Shown piece after piece: positions 1 through 9,062 of a DNA stretch of 64,000 bases; within the stretch, counting starts at the first letter, position 1, and the number at the start of each line of letters is the position of its first letter. The notes under the pieces are model-generated. The model was not told the DNA's origin. It made no database searches and was given only the letters and a program-made list of their open reading frames with translations. Where the stretch lies: assembly GCA_963773465.1 (NCBI GenBank), contig CAVZBF010000004.1:1736001-1800000 (forward strand), in the 5' to 3' direction. Made by a program: the position numbers and the translations under genes. The DNA is from VBAS01 sp963773465. GTDB lineage: Bacteria; Bacteroidota; Bacteroidia; Chitinophagales; Chitinophagaceae.

Positions 1-2
1 TC

Positions 3-890
3 CTTTTTCATAGAATTTCAGACAACCCTGATCCATATTGGTCTCCCCTTTCAAATCGTGCTTTTGAAAAAATCCTGGTTTTTTTTGGCAAAAAGTACAA
101 GTTTCGTCATTTGGATCAATTATTTACTCAGCCTGTTGAGGAATTAAAGGATTCATGTTTTATTGTTTTTGATGACGCATACAAAGACTTTCTTGAAAAT
201 GCCCTGCCATTACTTTCAAATAACAACATACAGGTCACAATGTTTGTTCCTGCAGAAAGCGTGGATACCGGCATACCTGTTTGGACGACGTGGTTAAATA
301 TGTGTATTGACGAATCGGGAATAACGCATCTGGATATCATTTCTGATAATGCCGCAGGGTATGCATTATCAAACAAGCAAACCAGGATTGAGACGGCAGC
401 CCGATTAACGAAATGGTTAAAATCGCTGCCGTACAAAGAATTTAAAAGTAGTTTTAATGAAATTATTCATCAAACAGGTAAAAGCAAGAGCAGAAATGAT
501 ATTGAAGTGATGAACTGGGAGCAAATAAAAAGGACAAAAACAATAGTAGACTATCAAAGTCATTCCATGACGCATCCTATGCTTGGAAATATTAAGGATG
601 AAGAAGATTTGAATTTCGAAATTGGTGATTCCAAAAAAATATTAGAGCAGAATATCGGAATCAACATTAAATACATTTCTTACCCAATCGGGTCATATTC
701 AAAGCCGGTTATAGAAGAATCAAAAAAGCATTATCATGCAGCTTTTGCAGTAGATGGAGAATTAGTTAAATTAAAAATGATAAATGATCCGGATTATCGA
801 TATAAAATCCCCCGGTTTAATGTTTCTGATAGCGATCCTTATGAATTATTTTTTAGAGTAAATGGATTTCATAAATTATTAGGAAGATGA
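3..890 (+). CDS. Polysaccharide deacetylase (NodB-like), 5' truncated by window edge
   Basis: The frame is open from base 3 with no start, so the gene begins left of the window. The TTG at 111 is internal: the upstream codons read in frame and resemble the N-terminal region of NodB-type deacetylases (a LFHRISDNPDPYW-like stretch). The metal-site motifs are visible as FDDA (Asp-Asp at 171-176) and HSMTH (561-575). The family removes N-acetyl groups from sugars, usually in cell-surface polysaccharide. The stop overlaps the next gene's start by 4 bases (ATGA), which suggests translational coupling to the formyltransferase. The substrate cannot be told from sequence. Confidence 0.85.
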   Translation, partial: LFHRISDNPDPYWSPLSNRAFEKILVFFGKKYKFRHLDQLFTQPVEELKDSCFIVFDDAYKDFLENALPLLSNNNIQVTMFVPAESVDTGIPVWTTWLNMCIDESGITHLDIISDNAAGYALSNKQTRIETAARLTKWLKSLPYKEFKSSFNEIIHQTGKSKSRNDIEVMNWEQIKRTKTIVDYQSHSMTHPMLGNIKDEEDLNFEIGDSKKILEQNIGINIKYISYPIGSYSKPVIEESKKHYHAAFAVDGELVKLKMINDPDYRYKIPRFNVSDSDPYELFFRVNGFHKLLGR

Positions 891-1720
891 AAGTGTTACT
901 TCTTACCAGTAATAGTATACAAAATATGGCCTTGTCACATATGTTGGCAAAGCATCATGAATTGACGGGCATAGTTTATGAAAATAGATTTTCTATGGAG
1001 GGAAGATTGTCAAACTACCTGAAAAAAATAAAGTATAACCCAATTAAAGTTGTGCAAAAGCTATATGAGAAATACCGTCTCCGTGGCCTGGAAAAGGACC
1101 TTGTTAGCTCAATTAATAAAGGGTACAGGGCTTATTCCTCTTTTTATGATACGGCTATCCTGGAAGTGACAAATATTAATCAAAAAGAATCTGTTGATTT
1201 TATTAAAAATAATGTTCACGACATTATTATTGTTTCAGGTACAAGAATGGTAAAAAAGGAAATACTTTCTTTAAGACCAACTTACGGAATAATTAATATG
1301 CATACAGGACTTTCACCGTATTATAATGGCGGTCCTTCCTGTACCTTCTGGTGTTTGTATAATGGGGACGTAGAATTCATCGGTGCTACTGTAATGTTCA
1401 TTGATGAGGGAATAGACAGCGGTAATATAATCTTAACCAATACTATTTCGTTAAGTCCATCTGATACTTACGGAGAAATGGAATTTAAAGCTATTGATCT
1501 CGGAAATCATTTAATACTTCAGGCTCTTGAAAAATTACAAAGTGACAAAAATTTTAAAGGGTTCAAACAAAATGATATTGCTAAGGGATACATTTATTTT
1601 AATAAGGATTACACTTTCAATAAAAGATTGGAAGTGCAGAAAAAAATAAAGAATGGGACTATTGCCGCGCTGATAAGAAAAAAGGATTTTGCACAGAATA
1701 TTAAAAAGTTTGTTGATTAA
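887..1720 (+). CDS. Formyltransferase-family protein (10-formyl-THF dependent, sugar N-formyltransferase-like)
   Basis: This 277-aa protein has the formyl_trans_N catalytic signature: N-M-H followed by TGLSPYYNGG, then Asp in DEGIDSGNII (roughly residues 137-180), matching the Asn-His-Asp triad of methionyl-tRNA and sugar formyltransferases. The long C-terminal tRNA-binding domain of true Fmt is absent, and the gene sits in a polysaccharide cluster, so N-formylation of an amino sugar is more likely than tRNA formylation. It overlaps the upstream deacetylase by ATGA. This pairing occurs again at 7286-9045. Alternative: another one-carbon transfer to a sugar amine. Confidence 0.8.
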   Translation: MKVLLLTSNSIQNMALSHMLAKHHELTGIVYENRFSMEGRLSNYLKKIKYNPIKVVQKLYEKYRLRGLEKDLVSSINKGYRAYSSFYDTAILEVTNINQKESVDFIKNNVHDIIIVSGTRMVKKEILSLRPTYGIINMHTGLSPYYNGGPSCTFWCLYNGDVEFIGATVMFIDEGIDSGNIILTNTISLSPSDTYGEMEFKAIDLGNHLILQALEKLQSDKNFKGFKQNDIAKGYIYFNKDYTFNKRLEVQKKIKNGTIAALIRKKDFAQNIKKFVD

Positions 1721-1722
1721 AC

Positions 1723-2931
1723 ATGAATGGTAATATTCTTGTTTTTACACAATGGAGTTTTAAAGATGCGCTGGTGCAAACATACACATTGCCCTACATC
1801 AATATTATCAGAAACATAATTTCGCGGGATAAAAGGATTTTTTTAGTTACAGCTGAGCAGCCACACATGGCTTTAAGCAACGATGAGGCAATTCAGATAA
1901 ACCATGAATGGGAAAAAATGAACATGCGGTTGCTGCCTGAATCTTACAATCGATTCGGTATAAAAAAAATGCTGGCAGCAACAGGAAATCTTGCCAGGCT
2001 TATACGCATTATCAAAAAAGAAAAAATAAAAACAATTCATGCTTTTTGCACTCCCGCAGGAAGCATCGCTTACATGCTCAGTAAATTCACAGGTGCAGAA
2101 CTTATTATTGATAGTTATGAACCGCATGCAGAATCGATGGTCGAGAACGGAACATGGAAGAAAGATGGAATGGCATACAAGATTTTGTTTTCCCTGGAAA
2201 AAAAGCAAACACAACGGGCAAGGGCATTAATTGCCACGACAGCAGGAATGAAACAATATGCGTTGGGCCGGTATGGTGTGGAAGTAAAGAATTTTTTTGT
2301 GAAGCCTGCTTGTGTTGATCTCGAAAAATTTTCACCATCAGAAAAAGATATTCCACTTCTAAGGGAACTGGAATTAGAAGACAAGATCGTTTGTGTTTAT
2401 GCCGGTAAGCTTGGTGGTATATATTTAAAAGAAGAGGTGTTTAATTTCATAAGAATGTGTCATGACCGGTGGAAGGATGATTTCCGGTTCCTGATGCTTA
2501 CAAATGCAAGCAAGGCTGAAATCGACAGCGAGATAGAAAGAGTGGGGTTGCCGGGAAATATCGTTACAAGAAGATTTATTTATCATCATGATGTGCCGCG
2601 CTATCTTTCATTGGGAGATTTTGCTATAAACCCGGTAAAGCCTGTGCCTACGAAAAAATATTGTACGTCAATAAAGGATGGGGAATATTGGGCAATGGGA
2701 CTGCCGGTTGTAATTTCTCCGGGCATATCAGATGATTCAGACATAATAGAAAACGAAAATACCGGCGTTGTTGTTGATTTTTCTGATAAAACTGAGTTGG
2801 CGGCATCAATTGATAAAATAGAAGATTTGTTAAAGAGAAAAGCTGAATTAAAAGAAAAGATAAGGCAGATTGCTGTTCGTTACCGTTCTTTTGAAATAGC
2901 CAAAAAGATATACAAAGAAATTTATAATTAA
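1723..2931 (+). CDS. Glycosyltransferase, GT4-like (GT-B fold)
   Basis: This 402-aa cytoplasmic or membrane-associated transferase starts 2 bases after the formyltransferase stop. The C-terminal half has the GT-B nucleotide-sugar region: a VCVYAGKLGG segment near residue 225, then a YWAMGLPVVISPG segment near 325 that corresponds to the acceptor/donor loop of group 1 glycosyltransferases. No transmembrane segment is evident. It probably adds one sugar to the lipid-linked repeat unit of the polysaccharide made by this cluster. Donor and acceptor are unknown. Confidence 0.8.
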   Translation: MNGNILVFTQWSFKDALVQTYTLPYINIIRNIISRDKRIFLVTAEQPHMALSNDEAIQINHEWEKMNMRLLPESYNRFGIKKMLAATGNLARLIRIIKKEKIKTIHAFCTPAGSIAYMLSKFTGAELIIDSYEPHAESMVENGTWKKDGMAYKILFSLEKKQTQRARALIATTAGMKQYALGRYGVEVKNFFVKPACVDLEKFSPSEKDIPLLRELELEDKIVCVYAGKLGGIYLKEEVFNFIRMCHDRWKDDFRFLMLTNASKAEIDSEIERVGLPGNIVTRRFIYHHDVPRYLSLGDFAINPVKPVPTKKYCTSIKDGEYWAMGLPVVISPGISDDSDIIENENTGVVVDFSDKTELAASIDKIEDLLKRKAELKEKIRQIAVRYRSFEIAKKIYKEIYN

Positions 2932-2934
2932 GAG

Positions 2935-4024
2935 TTGAGCAGCGATAATAAAAAAAGACCGACTATTCATTTTTGGGTGCCATATCCTACGGGTGTTGCG
3001 CCTTCACAACGTTTCCGGGTAGAATTATTTTTACCAAAGCTTGAGCAAGATGGCTTTTCTTTCAAGTTGTTAACTTTTCTTGATAAAACTGCATGGGATA
3101 TTTTATACAAACCAGGCAACAGGATTTTAAAAGCATGGGGCACTGTAAAAGGTTTTTTCAGAAGGATTGATCACCTTTTTCAATCGACAAAAGCGGATTA
3201 TGTTTTTATTCATCGCGAAGCAACACCGATTGGCCCGCCCGATTTTTGAATGGCTGCTTGCAAAAGTTTTCAGAAAAAAAATCATTTATGAATACGATGA
3301 CGCTATCTGGATCCCTGGCGGAGAAAAAATTTCGTGGGTCAAAAAATGGGTGAAGGCAACATGGAAAATAAAGCACATTATCAAATGGTCCTATAAAGTG
3401 GCCGCCGGAAATAAGTTTTTATGTGATTATGCAAAGCAATATAATTCTTCAGTGTTTCTTATTCCAACAGTTGTAAATACACAGCAGGGGCATTTTAAAC
3501 AACGTGATCAGCAAGAAGGAAACAAAATAGTGGTAGGATGGACAGGCACACATACCACCTTGCATAATCTTGAAGTAATAGAAGGAGTGATCCCTGAATT
3601 AAAAAGCGAAGTTGATTTTGATTTCCTGGTAATATCTAACAAACGACCCCAATGGGACTTTGATTTTATTTATAAGCAATGGGAATTGGAATCAGAACAG
3701 GATGATCTGTTAAAAATGCATATAGGTATAATGCCGGCAAAGCAGGGCCCATGGTTTGAAGGTAAATGCGGATTCAAATTAATTCAATATCATGCTTGTG
3801 GTATTCCTGCAATTGCGTCACGTGTTGGAGTGAACGGATTGATCACACTTCATGATAAAACCGGTTTTATTGCAGGTGACAAAGAAGAATGGAAAAAATA
3901 TCTTAAAAAATTGATCTCCGATGCCTCACTTCGATCTGAAATGGGAAAAGCAGGAAGAGAGCATATAGAAAAGAATTATAGCTTACACAGCTTGTTTCCT
4001 GCTTTTATCTCTTTGTTTTCTTAA
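2935..4024 (+). pseudogene. Glycosyltransferase (GT-B, group 1) split by an apparent +1 frameshift
   Basis: The first frame runs from TTG 2935 (HFWVPYPTGVAPSQRFRVE is a typical N-terminus) to a stop at 3249. The second frame carries the rest through 4024, including VVGWTGTHTT and GFKLIQYHACGIPAIAS, the usual C-terminal glycosyltransferase segments. Dropping one C from the GCCCGCCC run near 3235-3240 joins them seamlessly as HREATPIGPP-IFEWLLAK. The product would be about 362 aa, usual for the family. Either the gene is broken or the assembly has one extra base. Its 3' end overlaps the recovered C-terminus of the convergent membrane gene. Confidence 0.75.
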
Positions 4025-5362
4025 TACCAATTCTTGTTTTGGCGGATAAAACAAAATAATCAGAAAGGCTGTATAAAATGGCAAACAAGGAATTTTATAG
4101 CGCACCAATGAACCGAAATTAGAAGTGAGATAGACCAACTGCGAATGCAAATATTAGTGTAAATATCAGGCAAAACTGCAGTGTTTCATCGGCAAGAATA
4201 CGTTGCACCATCCGGATGGGATTATTTCTTACGATGGCAACAATTGTAAATATGAGATAAAGCAATGCTTCCAGTGCCGAGATCATTACAATCGGTTTTC
4301 TCGCTTCCCATAAATATGGCCGGAATAAAGTAACATTAATACCAGCCGGTGCTTTTTCAAGCATGCCAAGCAGAGTGGGGTCCATATCGCCAAGTGAATA
4401 GCCTGAACCATCCTGTTCCATTGAAATACGATACAGATAATCCCTTGTTACAAAAGATTTATAAGCTACACTTTCTACATTGTACTCGCCAAACATTTCC
4501 GTTTGTAATCTTCCACCGACTACTACAAGACCAACAATAGCTGAAGCATATAAGAAATAGCGAACAAAAATAATTAACCTTGTATCTTTTATTTTATAAG
4601 AAAGCAAACCAATACCCCATAAGCAATACGGCTGGTAAAAATGCCATAACGATATAGGATTTAACAATAAAAATGATATAAAGAAATAATATAGCGAAAG
4701 CTGAATTAAGAACAACTTTTTTGTTTTCGAAAAAAATCTTGTAAAAGAAATGGGTAACCCATCCAATACAGGTCATTGTTATAGTATCTTTCATAAAACC
4801 CGAGCCCCAGAAAATAACACTCGGGATAAACAAAATGGCGAAAGCCATATGTTTGGTAAGTCTTGGATAAAGTTTTGTAAATACAATATACATTTTCCAT
4901 ACACCGATAAACGAAATAGCAGCAAAGATGACGGATGTAGGCAAATAGGTGGTCATCGTAAACAAACCAATCAGGGCGCCAATCATGGAAATAAGATATT
5001 CAGGGGATGTGGATCCGTACCAATAATAGTTGAGTTGTGTATTTATAAACATCCACATCATATATATCTGCTGATGCCGTTACCATTCGAAACCATGTAG
5101 CAAATGACTGATCGAACGCTGAATTGATTACAGTGGTTTGATGCCAGTAATTCAATGTATCACCACCTTTATAATAGAATTGATAAATGATACCCAGAAG
5201 TATTGCGCCGATAATTTTTAGCGTGAACGCCGGCATGAAATAAGGCCTCAATGGATGACCTTTTGGATAATATTTGTTTTTGAAATAAGACGCGAATATA
5301 AAGACGACAAAAAGATAAATTGGAAGTAAGAGAAAATCAGTTATAGTGATATATTGCACCAA
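3983..5362 (-). pseudogene. Polytopic membrane protein of the polysaccharide cluster, three apparent frameshifts
   Basis: Three overlapping minus frames (about 5362-5000, 5061-4594 and 4766-4119) read as one hydrophobic protein, each junction needing removal of one base. The likely sites are near 5029 (giving YKYTTQ-YYWYGS), in the GGGG run at 4615-4620 (LLMG-IGLLSYKIKD) and near 4127. The last correction adds an unlisted C-terminus, STSNFGSLVRYKIP..., ending at 3983. That NFG-LVRYKIP tail is what I associate with O-antigen polymerase/EPS membrane proteins of Bacteroidota. Corrected length is about 458 aa with many transmembrane segments. The start is uncertain: TTG 5362 or GTG 5359, only about 15 bases from divergent asnB. 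Confidence 0.65.
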
Positions 5363-5377
5363 AATTAAGGATATTGT

Positions 5378-7276
5378 ATGTGTGGCATTGCGGGTATAGT
5401 TGCTTTGACAGATAAGGGTCGGCAACAAGTTTCGAAATTACGACAATCCATCCGAACTTTACAGACAAGAGGGCCGGATGACGAAGGCATCTTTCTATGC
5501 GATGATATGGGGTTGGCGCAACGAAGATTAGCGATCATCGACACCAGCGCCGCGGCCAATCAGCCCATGTGGGATAAAACAAAACGGTATTCAATTATTT
5601 TTAACGGGGAGATATTTAATTATCAGCAACTCCGTAACAAATATTTTTCTGCTGAAGAACAAAAGCAACTTCATACAAGTTCAGACACGGAAATCTTACT
5701 CGAGCTTTTTATAAAGCAAGGTGCAAACTGCCTTCCATTACTGGAAGGTTTTTTTGTTTTTGTTGTTTATGATACGCAAAGCAAGGAATTATTTATTGCA
5801 AGAGACAGGTTTGGAAAAAAGCCACTCAGCTTTTTTATCGATGATGACAGGTTCATTTTTGCTTCAGAGATAAAAGCGCTTTATGATTTTGGAATTCCCA
5901 AAGAATTAAATTATGAGGCCCTGCAGCTTTACCTGCAGTTATCATACATTCCCCAGCCGATGAGCATGCTTAAGCATGTAAAAAAGTTGGGACCAGGTTC
6001 ATATTTAACGCTTAATGGAAAAGATATTGTCGAAAAACAATGGTACGAGCTTACACCTCCTTATGATTACAAAAATGCTCCTTCGTATGAGCAGGCGCAA
6101 AAAGAACTGGTGACGCTGATGGACGATGCAGTAGTAAAAAGATTGATAAGTGATGTGCCGCTTGGCGCATTCCTCAGCGGAGGCATCGATTCTTCAGTGA
6201 TTGTTGCATTGGCAAGCCGGCATCAAAAATCATTAAATACTTTTTCAATTGGGTTTAAAGACGAACAATATTTTGATGAAACGCATTTTGCAGAACTCGT
6301 TGCCGAAAAGTTTAAGACCAACCATGCAACATTCCGTTTAGGCTTTGATGATTATCTCTCCCATATATATGATGTGCTGAATTATTTTGATGAACCATTT
6401 GCAGATTCGGCATCGCTGCCTCAATTTATACTTTGCATGGAAACACGCAAACATGTAACAGTGGCGATCTCAGGCGATGGAGGCGATGAAGTATTTGCAG
6501 GGTATAATAAACATTATGCAGAATGGCTGGCAAGAAAAAAATCGTTGGCCGGTACTATTGTAAAAATGGGTTATCCACTCTGGAAGATGATGCCGAAAAG
6601 CAGGAACAATCGTTTCTCTGATCTCTTCCGGCAATTGCATCGCTATGCCGAAGGCGCCGGGCTTACTGCTAAAGAACGTTACTGGCATTGGGCATCTACA
6701 TTTTCGGCAGCAGATGTAGATAAATTGTTAGCCGAACCTGCACGCAACAAGATCAATAATTCGATCATTAATTCCGTGAAGGAAAAATATCTTTCCAACA
6801 TCAATGATGACTTTAATTCTGTACTGAAAACCGATCTTGATCTTGTGCTTATTAGTGACATGCTCGTTAAAGTTGACCTGATGAGTATGGCAAACAGCGT
6901 GGAGGTCCGTTCTCCGTTCCTCGATCATCATGTAGTGGAATTTGCTTTTACACTTCCATCGGAATATAAAATAAATAAGGCGGGAAGAAAGAAGATCGTA
7001 AAGGATGCCTTCCGGGATATATTACCGCCGGAGATCTATAACCGCGGAAAAAAAGGATTTGAAATTCCAATGTTGAAATGGTTCAGGGAAGAATTACACA
7101 CTTATATTTTTGATGACCTGTTAAATGAAAAATTTATAAAAGAGCAAGGCATCTTCAATCCTGAGTTTATTGGCTATATGAAAAAACAATTGTACTCAAG
7201 TGCGCCTGGTCATATCGTAGAGCAACTTTGGGTATTGATCGTTTTTCAGCACTGGTATAAGAAATATTTTATGTAA
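5378..7276 (+). CDS. asnB: Asparagine synthase (glutamine-hydrolysing)-type amidotransferase
   Basis: This 632-aa protein has the complete two-domain layout. The N-terminal class II glutaminase starts MCGIAGIV, so Cys2 becomes the nucleophile after Met removal. The synthetase domain has a PP-loop SGGIDSS near residue 267 and the AISGDGGDEVFAGY segment near 365. AsnB homologues inside polysaccharide clusters often amidate a uronic acid or similar sugar carboxylate instead of making free asparagine, and the context (glycosyltransferases, deacetylases, formyltransferases) favours that here. The ATG at 5378 is 10 bases before the next gene's spacing pattern breaks: the stop lies 9 bases before the GTG of the deacetylase at 7286. 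Confidence 0.9.
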   Translation: MCGIAGIVALTDKGRQQVSKLRQSIRTLQTRGPDDEGIFLCDDMGLAQRRLAIIDTSAAANQPMWDKTKRYSIIFNGEIFNYQQLRNKYFSAEEQKQLHTSSDTEILLELFIKQGANCLPLLEGFFVFVVYDTQSKELFIARDRFGKKPLSFFIDDDRFIFASEIKALYDFGIPKELNYEALQLYLQLSYIPQPMSMLKHVKKLGPGSYLTLNGKDIVEKQWYELTPPYDYKNAPSYEQAQKELVTLMDDAVVKRLISDVPLGAFLSGGIDSSVIVALASRHQKSLNTFSIGFKDEQYFDETHFAELVAEKFKTNHATFRLGFDDYLSHIYDVLNYFDEPFADSASLPQFILCMETRKHVTVAISGDGGDEVFAGYNKHYAEWLARKKSLAGTIVKMGYPLWKMMPKSRNNRFSDLFRQLHRYAEGAGLTAKERYWHWASTFSAADVDKLLAEPARNKINNSIINSVKEKYLSNINDDFNSVLKTDLDLVLISDMLVKVDLMSMANSVEVRSPFLDHHVVEFAFTLPSEYKINKAGRKKIVKDAFRDILPPEIYNRGKKGFEIPMLKWFREELHTYIFDDLLNEKFIKEQGIFNPEFIGYMKKQLYSSAPGHIVEQLWVLIVFQHWYKKYFM

Positions 7277-7285
7277 AAACCTATT

Positions 7286-8248
7286 GTGAGTAAAGGCATC
7301 TTTACCATATCACTCGACTTTGAACTTTTCTGGGGTGTAAGAGATCACCGCACACTGGAAAACTATGGTGAGAATATCCGCAACGTTCACCTGGTTGTTC
7401 CCAGGTTACTTGAATTATTTACAAAATACAATGTGCATTGTACCTGGGCCACCGTCGGTTTTCTTTTTTTTAAAGAGAAACAGGAAATGCTGTCTTATTT
7501 GCCTGCTCAACGGCCCGGTTATTATAAAAAAGAATATGACCCGTATCCATATCTTGAACAAAACGAGCTGGAAAGTAAATATCATTTTGCACCAGCCTTG
7601 ATCGAGCAAATAAAAAAAACGCCGGGACAGGAAATTGGAACACACACATTCTCTCATTTTTATACGCTTGAAAAAAATACAACGATCGGGCAATTCAAAA
7701 GTGACCTGCAGGCCGCCATCAACATTGCAAAAGAAAGAGGAATTGAAATAAACAGCATCGTGTTTCCACGCAATCAATATTCCGATGAACATATTAAAGC
7801 ATGCCTGCAGGAAGGAATAAAAATTTATCGCGGCAATGAGTTATCCGGAGCATACAAGCCGATATCGAGAGAAGATGAAAATATTGTCAGGAAAGGAATT
7901 CGTTTTGCCGATGCCTATATAAATATGACAGGTAATCACTGTCACCCGGTTCCTGCACCTGGCGCTATTATTAATATACCGGCCAGCCGCTTTCTCAGGC
8001 CATACAAACCAAAGTTGAAAATGTTTGATGGCTTAAAGCTTAGCAGGATAAAACAGGGAATAAAATTTGCGGCTGACCGTGGATTGATATACCAACTGTG
8101 GTGGCATCCGCATAATTTCGGAAAGTATATGGATGAGAATTTTAATTTTCTCGAAAAGGCGTTGAAATTTTATGAGCAGTTAAACCATGAAGAGAAAATT
8201 GAATCATTAAATCTTATGGAAATCTATTTAAGAACTAAGAATCCATGA
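7286..8248 (+). CDS. Polysaccharide deacetylase family protein (second copy)
   Basis: The 320-aa product starts at GTG 7286, MSKGIFTISLDFELFWG. The DFE motif near residue 12 and HTFSH near residue 120 are the expected metal-binding Asp and the HxxxH pair of the CE4/NodB fold. A late WWHPHN segment (near 272) fits the C-terminal catalytic His region. No signal peptide is seen, which points to a cytoplasmic sugar-nucleotide or lipid-linked substrate. It overlaps the downstream formyltransferase by ATGA, repeating the arrangement at 3-1720. The two deacetylases are clearly diverged, so this is not a recent duplication. Confidence 0.85.
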   Translation: MSKGIFTISLDFELFWGVRDHRTLENYGENIRNVHLVVPRLLELFTKYNVHCTWATVGFLFFKEKQEMLSYLPAQRPGYYKKEYDPYPYLEQNELESKYHFAPALIEQIKKTPGQEIGTHTFSHFYTLEKNTTIGQFKSDLQAAINIAKERGIEINSIVFPRNQYSDEHIKACLQEGIKIYRGNELSGAYKPISREDENIVRKGIRFADAYINMTGNHCHPVPAPGAIINIPASRFLRPYKPKLKMFDGLKLSRIKQGIKFAADRGLIYQLWWHPHNFGKYMDENFNFLEKALKFYEQLNHEEKIESLNLMEIYLRTKNP

Positions 8249-9045
8249 AACCAAAGATCATTATACTTGCGAGGGATTGCGACTCAACCAATGTAGTTTA
8301 CAGCTACCTGAAAAAATACTTTGATATCGATACAGTGGTATTTGAACAACCAATTCCGCGAAAAAAACAATTTTTAAACAGGGCTAAGCGGCTTGGCTAT
8401 ATAAATGCGATGGGCCAGGTAATATTTTTTCTTTGCATTGCTCCAATCATAAAAAGGTTTTCACATAAAAGAAAAGCAGAGATCTTTAAAGAGTTTGATC
8501 TTGATGAGACCGGTCCGCCTGAAGCAATAATAAAAAGAATACGATATGCCAATACGGAAGAAGGCCGTTTATTGCTGAAGCAAATAAATCCCGATCTTAT
8601 TATTGTAAACGGAACAAGGATCATTTCTAAAAAAACACTGGAGTCGGTGCCGGCTACTTTTATAAATATTCATACAGGGATCACACCTGCATTTCGCGGT
8701 GTGCATGGCGGTTATTGGGCTGTAGCAAAAGGTAAAAAAAATCTCTTTGGCACTACAATTCATTATGTGGACACAGGAGTGGATACGGGTGGGATCATTG
8801 AACAGGTATTTACTGATCCTCCGAAAAAAGATAATTTCTATACATATCCTTATCTGCAATACGCTACAGTTTTACCGGTGTTAAAACAGGTAATTCAATC
8901 TTTTATCGATGGCAATAAGCCTCCGTCAAAACTTCCTGTAACTTCTGATTCTGAATTATGGTTTCATCCCACAATTTTTCAGTGGCTGGGAAATCTGAAA
9001 AGAACTTTTATTTTCATTCTCGCATCTTCTTTTATTCAATTCTGA
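8245..9045 (+). CDS. Formyltransferase-family protein (second copy)
   Basis: The 266-aa protein carries NGTRIISKKTLE, then INIHTGITPAFRG and VDTGVDTGGII (roughly residues 115-180), which supply the Asn-His-Asp catalytic set of 10-formyl-tetrahydrofolate-dependent transferases. It is too short to hold the tRNA-binding C-terminal domain of Fmt. It is coupled to the deacetylase at 7286 by a 4-base overlap. A reasonable reading is that the deacetylase exposes an amine and this enzyme caps it with formyl. The sugar is unknown. Confidence 0.8.
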   Translation: MKPKIIILARDCDSTNVVYSYLKKYFDIDTVVFEQPIPRKKQFLNRAKRLGYINAMGQVIFFLCIAPIIKRFSHKRKAEIFKEFDLDETGPPEAIIKRIRYANTEEGRLLLKQINPDLIIVNGTRIISKKTLESVPATFINIHTGITPAFRGVHGGYWAVAKGKKNLFGTTIHYVDTGVDTGGIIEQVFTDPPKKDNFYTYPYLQYATVLPVLKQVIQSFIDGNKPPSKLPVTSDSELWFHPTIFQWLGNLKRTFIFILASSFIQF

Positions 9046-9062
9046 GCTAATTTGCAGCATCA

